NCBI GenBank assembly: GCA_029194535.1
Contig: JARFXR010000001.1
Coordinates: 682,001 to 746,000 of the forward strand
Origin: Nitrospira sp.
GTDB taxonomy: Bacteria > Nitrospirota > Nitrospiria > Nitrospirales > Nitrospiraceae
Direction of reading: 5' to 3'
DNA length: 64,000 bases
Below are positions 52,115 to 60,784 of the stretch, one piece after another. Below the pieces are notes generated by a model. The model was given only the letters and a program-made list of their open reading frames with translations, was not told the origin of the DNA and ran no database searches. Each line of letters begins with the position of its first letter. Position 1 is the stretch's first letter. A program made the translations under genes and the position numbers.

Positions 52115-52689
52115 ATCAGCTTGCAAAAATGCGTAACCCTTTGTTATCGTGAGGTTGACTGTTGGGAGGCAATAGAGGGCTAGGAGTATTGACTGAGGCG
52201 AACTTCGAACCGGTGGAGTACTCGGGGATACGAATCGATACTGCAGGAATGGACGTCAGAATTGTCATGCTGGCGGAGTTGAGGAAGAGTCTTAGTGTGC
52301 GGGGCCTCGTTCCTTTTTTGGCCGATGTTCTGGCCATACTCGCTCGAATCATAGAGTTCGTCGTGTCGGTTGGTGCGGTCAGCCATGGGGTCAATTTGAT
52401 TCCCCTGCCGCTTCGGGAGCGCGCCGCGCGCCCGGTCAGGAAGACCATCCGATATGATGGTAGTGCGAGGGGATTCCCTCTCGGGAACGAGGTGTCCGAA
52501 TCAACCCAGCAACGCGTCCATCCTTATGGTATCCATTCCTCGAATGATTAAGCAACCCATCGTTTCGTTCGCGCTCATTCTCTGCTCGTAGGCACCTCTT
52601 AGTTACGACCTCCTTCAGTTCCGGCCGTGATCTACGTACGATGCGAGGCAGCGACCGCGCTTGCCCTCGACTGGAAAGGGGCTAGTCCC
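52115..52689. other. 575-base gap after zapA, possible structured RNA
   Basis: No convincing protein gene is seen; a weak reading from TTG 52162 has no ribosome-binding site and a low-quality composition. Several stems can be drawn: ACCATC/GATGGT, TTCCC/GGGAA, GCGCG/CGCGC, and a long-range TTGATTC (about 52396) with GAATCAA (about 52498). The zapA downstream gap is where 6S RNA sits in many bacteria, but I do not recognise 6S, SRP or tmRNA signatures. AAAGGGG near 52676 is the rny Shine-Dalgarno. Confidence 0.35.
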
Positions 52690-54258
52690 ATGTCTACGTC
52701 ACTGGTCATGTACATCCTGATAGCTGTGGTGGGCGCAGGAGCAGGAATCGGGGTCTATGGGCTGATTCGCAGAATGTCTGATGGAGCCAAGAGAGCCCAG
52801 CAGGAGGACCAAGCTCGTCATCTGACGCAGAATGCGCAGCGCGAGGCTGAGAACATCGTCCGTGAAGCCAAGCTTGAAGCCAAGGACTTGATTTTTCAGT
52901 CAAAGGCCGAGCTCGAAAAGGAGCAAAAAGCTCGATTGGCCGAGCTCTCTGCGACAGAAAGGCGCCTGGTCCAGCGAGAAGAGACGATCGACAAACGGAG
53001 CGCCGCGATCGATAAGCGGGACAGCGAGGCGCAGAAGCGCGAGCTGGATCTCGCGAGACGCGAAGAAAAGCTCGGCGCCAAGGAGGTAGCCTGTGCTCAA
53101 GCAGAAAAAGATCACCGAGAGGCGCTGGAGCGGGTGGCTGGTCTGACGGCCGATGAGGCCAGGAAGCAATTGTTCCTTGAGATGGAAAGCCAGGTCAGAC
53201 TGGAGGCGGCCGGCACAGCCAAGAGGACGCTCGAGGAAGCCAGGGAAAATGCGGAACGGGAGGCCCGCGAGATCATCACGGGTTCAATCCAGCGGGTCGT
53301 TCGCGACTACGTGTCGGAATCTACGATTTCCGTCGTGCCGATTCCCAACGATGCCATGAAGGGGCGGATCATCGGGCGTGAAGGCCGGAACATTCGGGCG
53401 ATCGAGGCCGCGACGGGGATTGATCTGATCATCGACGAAACCCCCGAAGCGGTGATCATCTCAGGGTTCGATCCGTTGCGCCGAGAAATCGCTAAGGTGT
53501 CGTTGGAACGTTTGATGCAGGACGGGAGAATCCATCCGACGAGGATCGAGGAGATCGTCGAAAAGGTCAAGGTCGAGATCGACAAGTTGATGTACGAGGA
53601 AGCCGAAAAAATCATCTTCGAACTTGGCCTGGCGGACTTTCATCCCGAGCTGATCAAAGTCCTTGGACGACTCAAATACCGCACCAGCTACGGGCAGAAC
53701 AATTTATACCACGCGCGCGAGGCGGCGTACATTTGCGGCATGATGGCCTCTGAACTCGGCTTGGACGTCCGTTTGGCGAGGCGGGGGGCGCTGCTCCACG
53801 ACATCGGCAAAGCGGTCAGTCACGAGGAAGAAGGACCGCATGCCATGTTGGGGGCGGAAATCGCGAAGAAGTACGGCGAGAGCGAGAAGATCGTCAATGC
53901 GATCGCCGCTCACCACGAGCAGGTGGAGCCGATTTGTCCGGAATCGGTCCTGGTGGCGGCCGCCGAGGCGCTTTCCGCGGCAAGACCTGGGGCGAGACGC
54001 GAAGCGCTGGAGTCTTATGTCAAGCGACTGGAGAAGCTGGAATCCTTGGCTCATGCTCAGAAAGGTGTGCAAAAGGCCTATGCCATACAGGCAGGTCGAG
54101 AGATCCGAGTGATCGTTCGCCAAGAGGATGTCACCGATAATGAGTCGTTCCAGTTGTCGCGCGATCTGGCGAAAAAGATTGAGCAAGAGCTGACCTATCC
54201 CGGTCAGATCAAGGTGACCGTGATCCGAGAAAGCCGGTACATCGAGTACGCCAAGTGA
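52690..54258 (+). CDS. rny: Ribonuclease Y
   Basis: The 522-residue protein has an N-terminal membrane helix ([21 protein letters not shown]), a long coiled coil, a KH domain ([19 protein letters not shown]) and an HD domain with [12 protein letters not shown]. It is the membrane-bound endoribonuclease that starts mRNA decay in many bacteria. Length is normal. ATG 52690 has AAAGGGG at eight bases. ymdB follows with a 4-nt overlap. Confidence 0.95.
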   Translation: MSTSLVMYILIAVVGAGAGIGVYGLIRRMSDGAKRAQQEDQARHLTQNAQREAENIVREAKLEAKDLIFQSKAELEKEQKARLAELSATERRLVQREETIDKRSAAIDKRDSEAQKRELDLARREEKLGAKEVACAQAEKDHREALERVAGLTADEARKQLFLEMESQVRLEAAGTAKRTLEEARENAEREAREIITGSIQRVVRDYVSESTISVVPIPNDAMKGRIIGREGRNIRAIEAATGIDLIIDETPEAVIISGFDPLRREIAKVSLERLMQDGRIHPTRIEEIVEKVKVEIDKLMYEEAEKIIFELGLADFHPELIKVLGRLKYRTSYGQNNLYHAREAAYICGMMASELGLDVRLARRGALLHDIGKAVSHEEEGPHAMLGAEIAKKYGESEKIVNAIAAHHEQVEPICPESVLVAAAEALSAARPGARREALESYVKRLEKLESLAHAQKGVQKAYAIQAGREIRVIVRQEDVTDNESFQLSRDLAKKIEQELTYPGQIKVTVIRESRYIEYAK

Positions 54259-55034
54259 AGATCCTGTACATCGGCGACATCATGGGAGAGCCTGGACGCC
54301 GCGCCGTCGCCCGTCTCACGCCTCGGCTCGTCGCGCAGCGACAGATCGACGTGGTCATCGGTAATGGAGAAAACGCGGCGGGCGGATTTGGGATTACCCC
54401 TGAGTTGGCGGAAGAGCTGTTTAAAGCGGGCCTTTCCGCCATCACCACGGGGAATCATGCGTGGGATAAGCGGGAGATTCTTGACTATTTCCCGCGGGAG
54501 CGGCGTCTCTTGCGCCCGGCCAACTATCCCGATGGTGTGCCGGGGCAGGGCAGCGTGGTCGTCCAAACGTCAGGTGGTGAGGAGTTGGGCATATTGCAGC
54601 TGATGGGGCGCGCGTACATGCCGACGTTGGATTGTCCGTTTCAGGTAGCCAGGCGAGAGATGACCAAGCTCAGGAAACGAGTTGCGGCTGTCGTTGTGGA
54701 TATGCATGCCGAGGCCACGTCCGAGAAGATGGCCATGGGACATTTCCTGGACGGTGAGGCGACGGCCGTGGTCGGGACCCACACGCATGTGCAGACTGCC
54801 GATGAGCAGATCTTACCTCGGGGTACGGCCTATCTCACCGATATCGGCATGACGGGGCCGCTTCACGGAGTCATCGGAGTGAAGAAAGAACTCGCGATCG
54901 AGAAGTTTTTGACCGGCATGCCGCGGCGCTTTGAGGTGGCCGCCGGACCTGTTGTCTTCTGTGCCGCACTGATCGACGTGGACGCGCGTATCGGAAAGGC
55001 GCTTTCGATTGAACGGATTCGAATCCTCGATTGA
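54255..55034 (+). CDS. ymdB: YmdB/TIGR00282 metallophosphoesterase
   Basis: The 259-residue protein has the dimetal motifs [32 protein letters not shown] and [14 protein letters not shown]. The family hydrolyses 2',3'-cyclic AMP and is usually next to rny, as here. The GTG start at 54255 overlaps the rny stop (GTGA). Confidence 0.92.
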   Translation: MKILYIGDIMGEPGRRAVARLTPRLVAQRQIDVVIGNGENAAGGFGITPELAEELFKAGLSAITTGNHAWDKREILDYFPRERRLLRPANYPDGVPGQGSVVVQTSGGEELGILQLMGRAYMPTLDCPFQVARREMTKLRKRVAAVVVDMHAEATSEKMAMGHFLDGEATAVVGTHTHVQTADEQILPRGTAYLTDIGMTGPLHGVIGVKKELAIEKFLTGMPRRFEVAAGPVVFCAALIDVDARIGKALSIERIRILD

Positions 55035-55040
55035 CGGATA

Positions 55041-56414
55041 GTGACGACGATACTCTACAAATCAAGCATCCTTTCTTCGGGATCCATCCTCACCGTTTCG
55101 GAGTTTACGAGCCTCATCCGCGCTTCGCTCGAGGGCGTCTATCAAGATGTGTGCCTGGAGGGTGAAATCTCGAACTTGCGTACGCCTGCATCGGGTCATG
55201 TGTATTGTACTCTGAAGGATGGGAGGAGTCAGATACGCGCGGTATTGTTTCGCTCAAGTGCGGTGCGCATGCGCTTTGCTCTCCAAAACGGGATGCACGT
55301 CATTGTGCGAGGTCGTCTGACCGTCTACGAACCGAGAGGGGAGTACCAGATACTCATCGAGGCGGTCGAGCCTAAGGGTGTCGGTGCACTTCGGCTGGCG
55401 TTCGATCAATTGAGGACACGCCTATCCGCTGAAGGTCTCTTCGATCCTCTGCGGAAGAAACCGCTTCCAAGATTCCCGCGAACGGTAGGTGTCGTCACCT
55501 CGCTCGGTGGGGCGGCGCTCCAGGATATCTTGTCCGTGCTCAGCCGACGGTGGCCGACTCTACATATCGTCATCGCTCCAGTACAGGTTCAGGGTGAACC
55601 GGCGGCCCGGCAGATCGCCGAAGCCTTGGATCTGCTGAACGCCCAGGGCGCGGTAGAGGTCATTATCCTGGGACGAGGCGGAGGGGGGCTGGAGGATCTG
55701 TGGACGTTCAATGAGGAAGTCGTAGTACGAGCCGTCGCCGCCTCCAGAATCCCCGTTGTCTCGGCGGTTGGTCATGAAATCGATATGACGCTGACGGATG
55801 CCGCCGCAGATCTCCGCGCTCCGACCCCTTCTGTTGCGGCAGAAATGGTCGTACCGGTCTTCTCTGAGGTGTTAGAAAATCTCGGGGGCCTTTCGGTAAG
55901 GCTTGAGAGGGCCATGGGTAGGCACTGTTCGTCGGAGCATCGGCGGTTGGACTCCAGCTCCAAAGGATTGTCCTGTATTCAGTTTCGTATCCGAGAAAAG
56001 ACTCAGCAGATGGACGACATGACGGACTGTCTCATCGAGAAGGTTCGATCTAGAGTCTTGGCGGAAGGTGCTCGGGTGCGCCAAATGGATCGTGAGTTGG
56101 GCAAGCTGAGCCCGTTCCTCACCGTGAAGCGCAACCTTGCCATGATGCCGCTTCTGGTCAAGCGACTGGAACGTCAGCTGTGCGTGTTGGCGGCGCAAAG
56201 AAGGCGACGCATCGAATCGACGGTCGCGCGGCTGAACAGTTTGAGCCCCTTGGCCGTTCTCGGACGCGGGTACGGCCTGCTGACGAGAATGTCGGATGGA
56301 TCTATACTGAAACGGACTCAGGACGCACGAGTTGGCGAGGGCATCGTGGTCCGTTTGGTGGACGGGAAGTTGAACTGTTTGGTCAAGGACGTGCTGACGA
56401 ACGGAACAGTTTGA
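55041..56414 (+). CDS. xseA: Exodeoxyribonuclease VII large subunit
   Basis: The 457-residue protein has the N-terminal OB fold (LEGEISNLRTPASGHVYCTLKD in part), then the catalytic region with GVVTSLGGAALQDILSVLSRRWP, VIILGRGGGGLEDLW and AVGHEIDMTLTDAAADLRAPTPS. It degrades single-stranded DNA with XseB. It begins 6 nt after ymdB with GTG 55041. The C-terminal coiled coil is present. Confidence 0.93.
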   Translation: MTTILYKSSILSSGSILTVSEFTSLIRASLEGVYQDVCLEGEISNLRTPASGHVYCTLKDGRSQIRAVLFRSSAVRMRFALQNGMHVIVRGRLTVYEPRGEYQILIEAVEPKGVGALRLAFDQLRTRLSAEGLFDPLRKKPLPRFPRTVGVVTSLGGAALQDILSVLSRRWPTLHIVIAPVQVQGEPAARQIAEALDLLNAQGAVEVIILGRGGGGLEDLWTFNEEVVVRAVAASRIPVVSAVGHEIDMTLTDAAADLRAPTPSVAAEMVVPVFSEVLENLGGLSVRLERAMGRHCSSEHRRLDSSSKGLSCIQFRIREKTQQMDDMTDCLIEKVRSRVLAEGARVRQMDRELGKLSPFLTVKRNLAMMPLLVKRLERQLCVLAAQRRRRIESTVARLNSLSPLAVLGRGYGLLTRMSDGSILKRTQDARVGEGIVVRLVDGKLNCLVKDVLTNGTV

Positions 56415-56472
56415 AATCTTGAGGGGAGTGCTATAATGGCGGCATCGTGTGGTGAACAAGGGGGTTGAGAGT

Positions 56473-56727
56473 GTGAAGTTTGAACAGGCAATCGCTCGTT
56501 TGGAAGCGATCGTCGGGGAACTGGAGAAAGGCGAGCTTCCTCTTGACGAATCTCTGAAAATTTTCGAAGAAGGGATCCGTCTCTCCAAGAACTGTCTCAA
56601 GATTCTTGAGGATGCGGAGCGCAAGGTTGAGGTGTTGGTCCAGGAGCAGAATGGAAAGAAACGACTTCATGCCTTTGTCCAAGACGTCGAGGATAGTTCG
56701 TCGTCTTTAAGATCCAAAGGTCAATAG
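56473..56727 (+). CDS. xseB: Exodeoxyribonuclease VII small subunit
   Basis: The 84-residue helical protein contains the XseB signature KFEQAIARLEAIVGELEKGE, then LPLDESLKIFEEGIRL and a charged tail. GTG 56473 is chosen because AAGGGGG lies eight bases upstream; GTG 56449 is in frame. It partners XseA encoded 58 nt upstream. Confidence 0.9.
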   Translation: MKFEQAIARLEAIVGELEKGELPLDESLKIFEEGIRLSKNCLKILEDAERKVEVLVQEQNGKKRLHAFVQDVEDSSSSLRSKGQ

Positions 56728-56762
56728 CGGCTTCAGGTCTTTCTGTGTGTGCCCGCCGTTCA

Positions 56763-57566
56763 ATGGCTTCTTCTACGCATTCTCCTCGCGAACGGTTAGA
56801 CACCTTGCTGGTTTCCCAGGGATTGGCTCCCAGTCGCGAAAATGCGGTCAGGACCGTGCTGGCCGGAGGCGTTCTTGTCGACGGAAGCGTCGTTGACAAG
56901 CCAGCGAAGCTGATCGCTCGTGACGCCCGCATCGAAGTCTGCAAGCAGGCCCCCTTCGTCAGCCGTGCCGGAGAAAAGTTGGCTCCTGCCTTGGAGGCGT
57001 TTTCGATCGATCCAGGTGGGGCGATCTGCCTCGACGTCGGCTGTTCGACCGGAGGGTTTACCGACTGTCTGTTACAAAATGGCGCCGCCAAAGTCTACGC
57101 GGTAGACGTCGGATATGGGCAGCTCGCTTGGAAGTTGAGACAGGACACGCGACTTGTTCTCCTGGAGCGGACCAACATCAGATACCTCGACCCATTGCTG
57201 GTACCGGAGGTGATCCAACTGGCGGTGATCGACGTTTCCTTCATCTCCCTGAATCTCGTGCTTCCGAGCGTCGTGCGATTTCTTCAAGACGGGGCACGCG
57301 TCGTCGCCCTGGTCAAACCGCAGTTTGAGGTAGGGAAGGGCAAGGTCGGATCCGGAGGAATTGTTCGGGACGATGGGCAGCGCGCAGACGTGATGAGAAA
57401 AGTGATCGACTGTGCGGCAGGCCTGGGACTTCTCGCTCTTGGCGTGCAGGAGTCGACGGTGAAAGGCCGCAAAGGAAATCGAGAAATTCTTGTGGCCTTT
57501 GAGTATCGTAGTAAGATGAGCGCTCGATCGGACGATCATGCGCGTGGACGAGGGGAGGATGCATGA
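56763..57566 (+). CDS. tlyA: TlyA-family rRNA 2'-O-methyltransferase
   Basis: The protein is about 267 residues: an S4 RNA-binding domain (RERLDTLLVSQGLAPSREN) followed by an FtsJ-type methyltransferase with the SAM motif CLDVGCSTGGFTDCLL, then VIDVSFISLN and VALVKPQFEVGKGKVG. Actinobacterial TlyA 2'-O-methylates 16S C1409 and 23S C1920. ATG 56763 or GTG 56745 is the start. The epimerase gene overlaps its stop by four bases. Confidence 0.88.
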   Translation: MASSTHSPRERLDTLLVSQGLAPSRENAVRTVLAGGVLVDGSVVDKPAKLIARDARIEVCKQAPFVSRAGEKLAPALEAFSIDPGGAICLDVGCSTGGFTDCLLQNGAAKVYAVDVGYGQLAWKLRQDTRLVLLERTNIRYLDPLLVPEVIQLAVIDVSFISLNLVLPSVVRFLQDGARVVALVKPQFEVGKGKVGSGGIVRDDGQRADVMRKVIDCAAGLGLLALGVQESTVKGRKGNREILVAFEYRSKMSARSDDHARGRGEDA

Positions 57567-58486
57567 AGGTGCTGGTGACCGGAGGGGCGGGTTTTATCGG
57601 GTCTCACATAGTCGATCGACTCGTTCAGGAGGGTCATGAAGTGGTTGTCGTCGACAATTTGTCGACCGGGAAGCGGCGCAACCTCAACCGGGCGGCACGA
57701 TTTTTCAAGACCGACATCCAGGGGTGGCGTCTGGAGCGTGTGTTCCGGAACGAGCGTCCCAATGTCGTTATGCATTTGGCTGCGCAAATGGATGTCCGTA
57801 AGTCCGTCGAGGATCCCGTTTTTGACGCACAAGTCAATGTGCTGGGAACGCTCAACATTCTCCAGCAGGCGATAAAGCACGGGGTGAGGAAGGTTGTCTT
57901 TTCGTCATCAGGGGGAGCCATCTACGGGGAGCAAGATGTTTTCCCTGCGCCGGAGTCGCATGCGACCAAGCCGTTATCACCATACGGCCTCAGCAAACTC
58001 TGCGGGGAGCAATACTTGTCGTACTACGAACGTGTGGGCGGGGTCCAAGTGGTGAACCTTCGCTATGCCAATGTGTATGGGCCTCGACAGGATCCTGAAG
58101 GAGAAGCGGGGGTCGTAGCCATCTTTATCCAGAAACTCTTGAATAATGAGCAGCCTGTGATCAACGGGAATGGGCGACAAACAAGGGACTTCGTCTTTGT
58201 GGAGGACGTCGTGGAGGCCAATTTGGCGGTAATGGGTCAGGAAACGGCGGGTACCTACAATGTGGGGACCGGTGTCGAAACGTCCATCAACGACCTATTC
58301 CGGATTCTGGTGCAGCACACAGGCTCCACCTGTAAAGAACTGCACGGGCCCGCCAAAAAAGGAGAACAGGCGCGGAGCGTCATCGATGCGTCAAAGCTTC
58401 GTCATGAACTCTCGTGGGAACCGAGGATGAGCTTGAGTGACGGCCTCAAGCGAACGGTTGGCTATTTCAGGGAGCGAATGGGTTGA
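57563..58486 (+). CDS. NAD-dependent sugar-nucleotide epimerase (GalE-like)
   Basis: The 307-residue short-chain dehydrogenase-like protein has TGGAGFIGSHIVDRLV, NLSTGKRRNL, SSSGGAIYG and the catalytic YGLSKLCGEQ (Tyr and Lys). NLRYANVYGPRQDPEGEAGV and DFVFVEDVVEAN are typical of UDP-glucose/UDP-galacturonate 4-epimerases. The exact sugar cannot be told. It overlaps tlyA (ATGA) and ends 35 nt before the convergent rhodanese gene. Confidence 0.85.
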   Translation: MKVLVTGGAGFIGSHIVDRLVQEGHEVVVVDNLSTGKRRNLNRAARFFKTDIQGWRLERVFRNERPNVVMHLAAQMDVRKSVEDPVFDAQVNVLGTLNILQQAIKHGVRKVVFSSSGGAIYGEQDVFPAPESHATKPLSPYGLSKLCGEQYLSYYERVGGVQVVNLRYANVYGPRQDPEGEAGVVAIFIQKLLNNEQPVINGNGRQTRDFVFVEDVVEANLAVMGQETAGTYNVGTGVETSINDLFRILVQHTGSTCKELHGPAKKGEQARSVIDASKLRHELSWEPRMSLSDGLKRTVGYFRERMG

Positions 58487-58521
58487 GATAGAATGGATCA
58501 TTCCATCGGCGACGGTACGGT

Positions 58522-58842
58522 TCAGTAGCGAGGAACGGTTCCATCGACTTGCGCCGACCACGCATCGATGCCTCCGACGAGATTCTTGACCTTGGTGAAT
58601 CCCTGCTGCGCAAGAAAACCTGTCGCATCGGCGCTTCGCATTCCATGATGGCAGATTGCAACGATTTCCGAGTCTTGATTCAGCCGTGACAGGGAATGGG
58701 GCAGAGCGGAGAGCGGAATCAGCATTGAACCGTCGATTTTGGCCAGATCATACTCCCACTGCTCACGTACATCCAGCAACACCAACGGATCCTTCTTTTC
58801 CAGGCGAGACTTCAATTCTTGTGGTGTGATTGTGAAATTCAT
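58522..58842 (-). CDS. Rhodanese-like sulfurtransferase
   Basis: The single rhodanese domain of about 106 residues has the entry strand PLVLLDVREQWEYDLA and active-site loop AICHHGMRS with the catalytic Cys, then GFTKVKNLVGGIDAW. It transfers sulfur or serves as a redox tag. ATG 58842 has GAGGAGG upstream. Confidence 0.88.
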   Translation of the reverse strand: MNFTITPQELKSRLEKKDPLVLLDVREQWEYDLAKIDGSMLIPLSALPHSLSRLNQDSEIVAICHHGMRSADATGFLAQQGFTKVKNLVGGIDAWSAQVDGTVPRY

Positions 58843-59183
58843 TGATGTGACGACCTCCTCGTCATGCTGAGTAATGGGATCATATGGAATGTATAAATCG
58901 TCTGTCAATCCAGTGCAGCGCTAGATCGTCAGAATTCACACTGTGAGGGAGAGAATTGGAACTACGACGTAGAGTACCCCATACTCACGGACGGCGCACG
59001 ATTACCCCTCTGTATGTTGAGGCTTGATAAACACACGTGTCCTATAGATCTAGAGCTGGATGTATCTTGTAAGCATATGTATTAACTAATGTAATAATAG
59101 ATCATCGTTTCATCGGTCCGATTGACATCCATTGCATCCCCTTATGGATTCCATTTGAAACATCGCGGAAGTTCAAATTTTTC
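58843..59183. other. AT-rich intergenic region before cutA
   Basis: This 341-nt gap between the divergent rhodanese and cutA genes is markedly richer in A/T than its surroundings. A candidate plus-strand promoter is TTGTAA (59067-59072), 17 nt, TGTAAT (59090-59095), giving a leader of about 80 nt to cutA. The left end holds the rhodanese Shine-Dalgarno. No gene seen. Confidence 0.45.
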
Positions 59184-59528
59184 ATGACCAAACGATCTAT
59201 AGCCTATCTGCTTGTTTTAACGACAGTTCCAGATCGTAAGCTTGCAGCCAAAATGGCCAAAGTTCTGGTAAGGAAGAAGCTTGTGGCCTGTGCAACCATC
59301 GTAGACAAGGCCAAGTCCTTTTACGAGTGGAAGGGGAAAATGATTCAAGACAGCGAAGTGCTGATTATCATGAAGACTACGGCTTCTCGGTATCGGATGT
59401 TGGAAAGGACAGTCAAGACGCTTCATACATATGAAGTGCCTGAAATTATTGGCCTTCCTTTGAAAAATGGATTTCCTCCGTATCTGGCATGGATTTTTGC
59501 TCAGGTGAATCGATTGAAACAAAATTGA
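59184..59528 (+). CDS. cutA: CutA divalent-ion tolerance family protein
   Basis: The 114-residue protein has the CutA blocks LLVLTTVPDRKLAAKMAKVLV, KLVACATIVDKAKSFYEWKGK and HTYEVPEIIGLPLKNGFPPYLAW (each in part). It forms trimers and has been linked to copper tolerance, but its true role is unsettled. Base composition is more A/T-rich than the neighbours, in line with the region before it. Confidence 0.85.
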   Translation: MTKRSIAYLLVLTTVPDRKLAAKMAKVLVRKKLVACATIVDKAKSFYEWKGKMIQDSEVLIIMKTTASRYRMLERTVKTLHTYEVPEIIGLPLKNGFPPYLAWIFAQVNRLKQN

Positions 59529-59612
59529 TGGTTGACCGAAGCGGCTCGCATGGGTACACTCGAACACAGTTATTAAGGTTCAGGGACGACCCCCGAAACA
59601 GGGGTGATGCTT

Positions 59613-60638
59613 ATGGCACAAACGACTGGTGCAGAGAAGAGCGATTCCTATACGGTTGTGATCTTTCGAGGGTCTACAGCGAAGCCGTTGCGGTTCAGCT
59701 TTCCGCGGAAATTCGTTCGTAAGCTATTGATAGTGTGCGGCGTATTCATTATTGCCGACCTGTTGGTTCTATCGCACTACGTTATTAGAACAGGCGAGGT
59801 CTGGGAGCTTTCAGCCTTCCGTTCCGAGGCGATGAGTGCGCGTCAGCAAACCGCTGCCTTCTCCACCGCCATTGATGATTTAAAAAAGCGACTGAGTAGC
59901 ATGAAAGAGGTGAATCAGCGGCTCCGAGTCATGCTCGGCATTGAGATGCCGAAAACCGGAGATGTGGTGAACGGTCGAGGTGGTGAGGATGGACCGCTTC
60001 CGGACGGGGATTCGCTTTCCCCATCGGCTTCCCTCAAGGGTGATGCCGGTGTTCAGCTCTCGGATACGGACAAGAGTGGGGTGCTCAATCAAGCCAGAAG
60101 CCTTGCGGCCCAGTCCGAACTCGATGAACACGAACTCCTCGCGGTGGTAAGACAGGGCATCGATTGGTTGTCACGTGAGGCCACGGTCCAAGAGCACGCC
60201 CTTCAGGAGCTGTCGCTGGCCGCTGAGCAAAAATCATCTCGATGGGCCGCCACTCCCTCGATCTGGCCTGTCAGGGGGTGGGTTACATCCGGCTTCGGGC
60301 CTCGTGTTTCTCCATTTACCGAGAAGCCGGCTTGGCATGACGGTCTTGATATTGGGGCGGCAGCGAACGCGCCGGTCCAGGCCCCCGCTCAGGGACGAGT
60401 TACAACCGTCGCATTTGACTCGAAGCTTGGGAATCTTGTGAAGCTGGATCATGGGTTTGGAATCGAGACGCTCTATGGTCACCTTGCGAAGGCCCTCGTT
60501 AAGGAGGGACAACGTGTTAAACGAGGTGATGTGGTGGGTTTAGTCGGCAGCACGGGCTTAGCCACCGGCCCGCACCTCCATTATATGGTCAAAGTAAACG
60601 GTCAAACCTTCGATCCCACAAGATATATTCTCGACTAG
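59613..60638 (+). CDS. M23-family peptidoglycan peptidase
   Basis: The protein is about 341 residues. A membrane helix (KLLIVCGVFIIADLLVLSHYV) near residue 45 is followed by a coiled coil (about 75-110), a low-complexity linker, and the LytM/M23 domain with HDGLDIGAAANAPVQAPA (H-x-x-x-D) and GPHLHYMV (H-x-H). These are the zinc ligands, so it is likely active as a murein endopeptidase. Start could be ATG 59607 or 59613. A terminator follows 40 nt after the stop. Confidence 0.88.
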   Translation: MAQTTGAEKSDSYTVVIFRGSTAKPLRFSFPRKFVRKLLIVCGVFIIADLLVLSHYVIRTGEVWELSAFRSEAMSARQQTAAFSTAIDDLKKRLSSMKEVNQRLRVMLGIEMPKTGDVVNGRGGEDGPLPDGDSLSPSASLKGDAGVQLSDTDKSGVLNQARSLAAQSELDEHELLAVVRQGIDWLSREATVQEHALQELSLAAEQKSSRWAATPSIWPVRGWVTSGFGPRVSPFTEKPAWHDGLDIGAAANAPVQAPAQGRVTTVAFDSKLGNLVKLDHGFGIETLYGHLAKALVKEGQRVKRGDVVGLVGSTGLATGPHLHYMVKVNGQTFDPTRYILD

Positions 60639-60677
60639 GACGACCAGAGCAAAGGCTGCAGACTGCCCTGCTCTATA

Positions 60678-60719
60678 GCGCGCTACGAATTTCCAATATT
60701 CGTAGCGCGCTCATTTTTT
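60678..60719 (+). terminator. Rho-independent terminator
   Basis: GCGCGCTACGAAT (60678-60690) pairs perfectly with ATTCGTAGCGCGC (60698-60710), a 13-bp stem with a 7-nt loop, followed by TCATTTTTT. It ends the M23 gene transcript and insulates fhs downstream. Confidence 0.85.
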
Positions 60720-60784
60720 GGCAAAGGCGATCGAGTTCGAAGGAGTCAGGGTGTCGCGGTCCAAAGAACAGCGGATAGCATCTC

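Noticed and set aside
52184-52212. A T-loop-like string (GGTTCGAA on the minus strand) suggesting a tRNA
   Set aside because: No matching acceptor, D or anticodon stems can be drawn around it.
52162-52551. A 129-codon frame in the zapA-rny gap
   Set aside because: It starts at TTG without a Shine-Dalgarno and its translation looks unlike a folded protein. The gap is better described as non-coding, possibly an RNA.
56411-56437. TTGAAA and a perfect TATAAT upstream of xseB
   Set aside because: The spacer is only 15 nt and the site lies inside a tightly packed operon; I do not call it a promoter without start-site data.
60678-60719. Inverted repeat as part of a CRISPR or mobile element
   Set aside because: It is a single 13-bp hairpin with a short loop followed by six T, a classic terminator.
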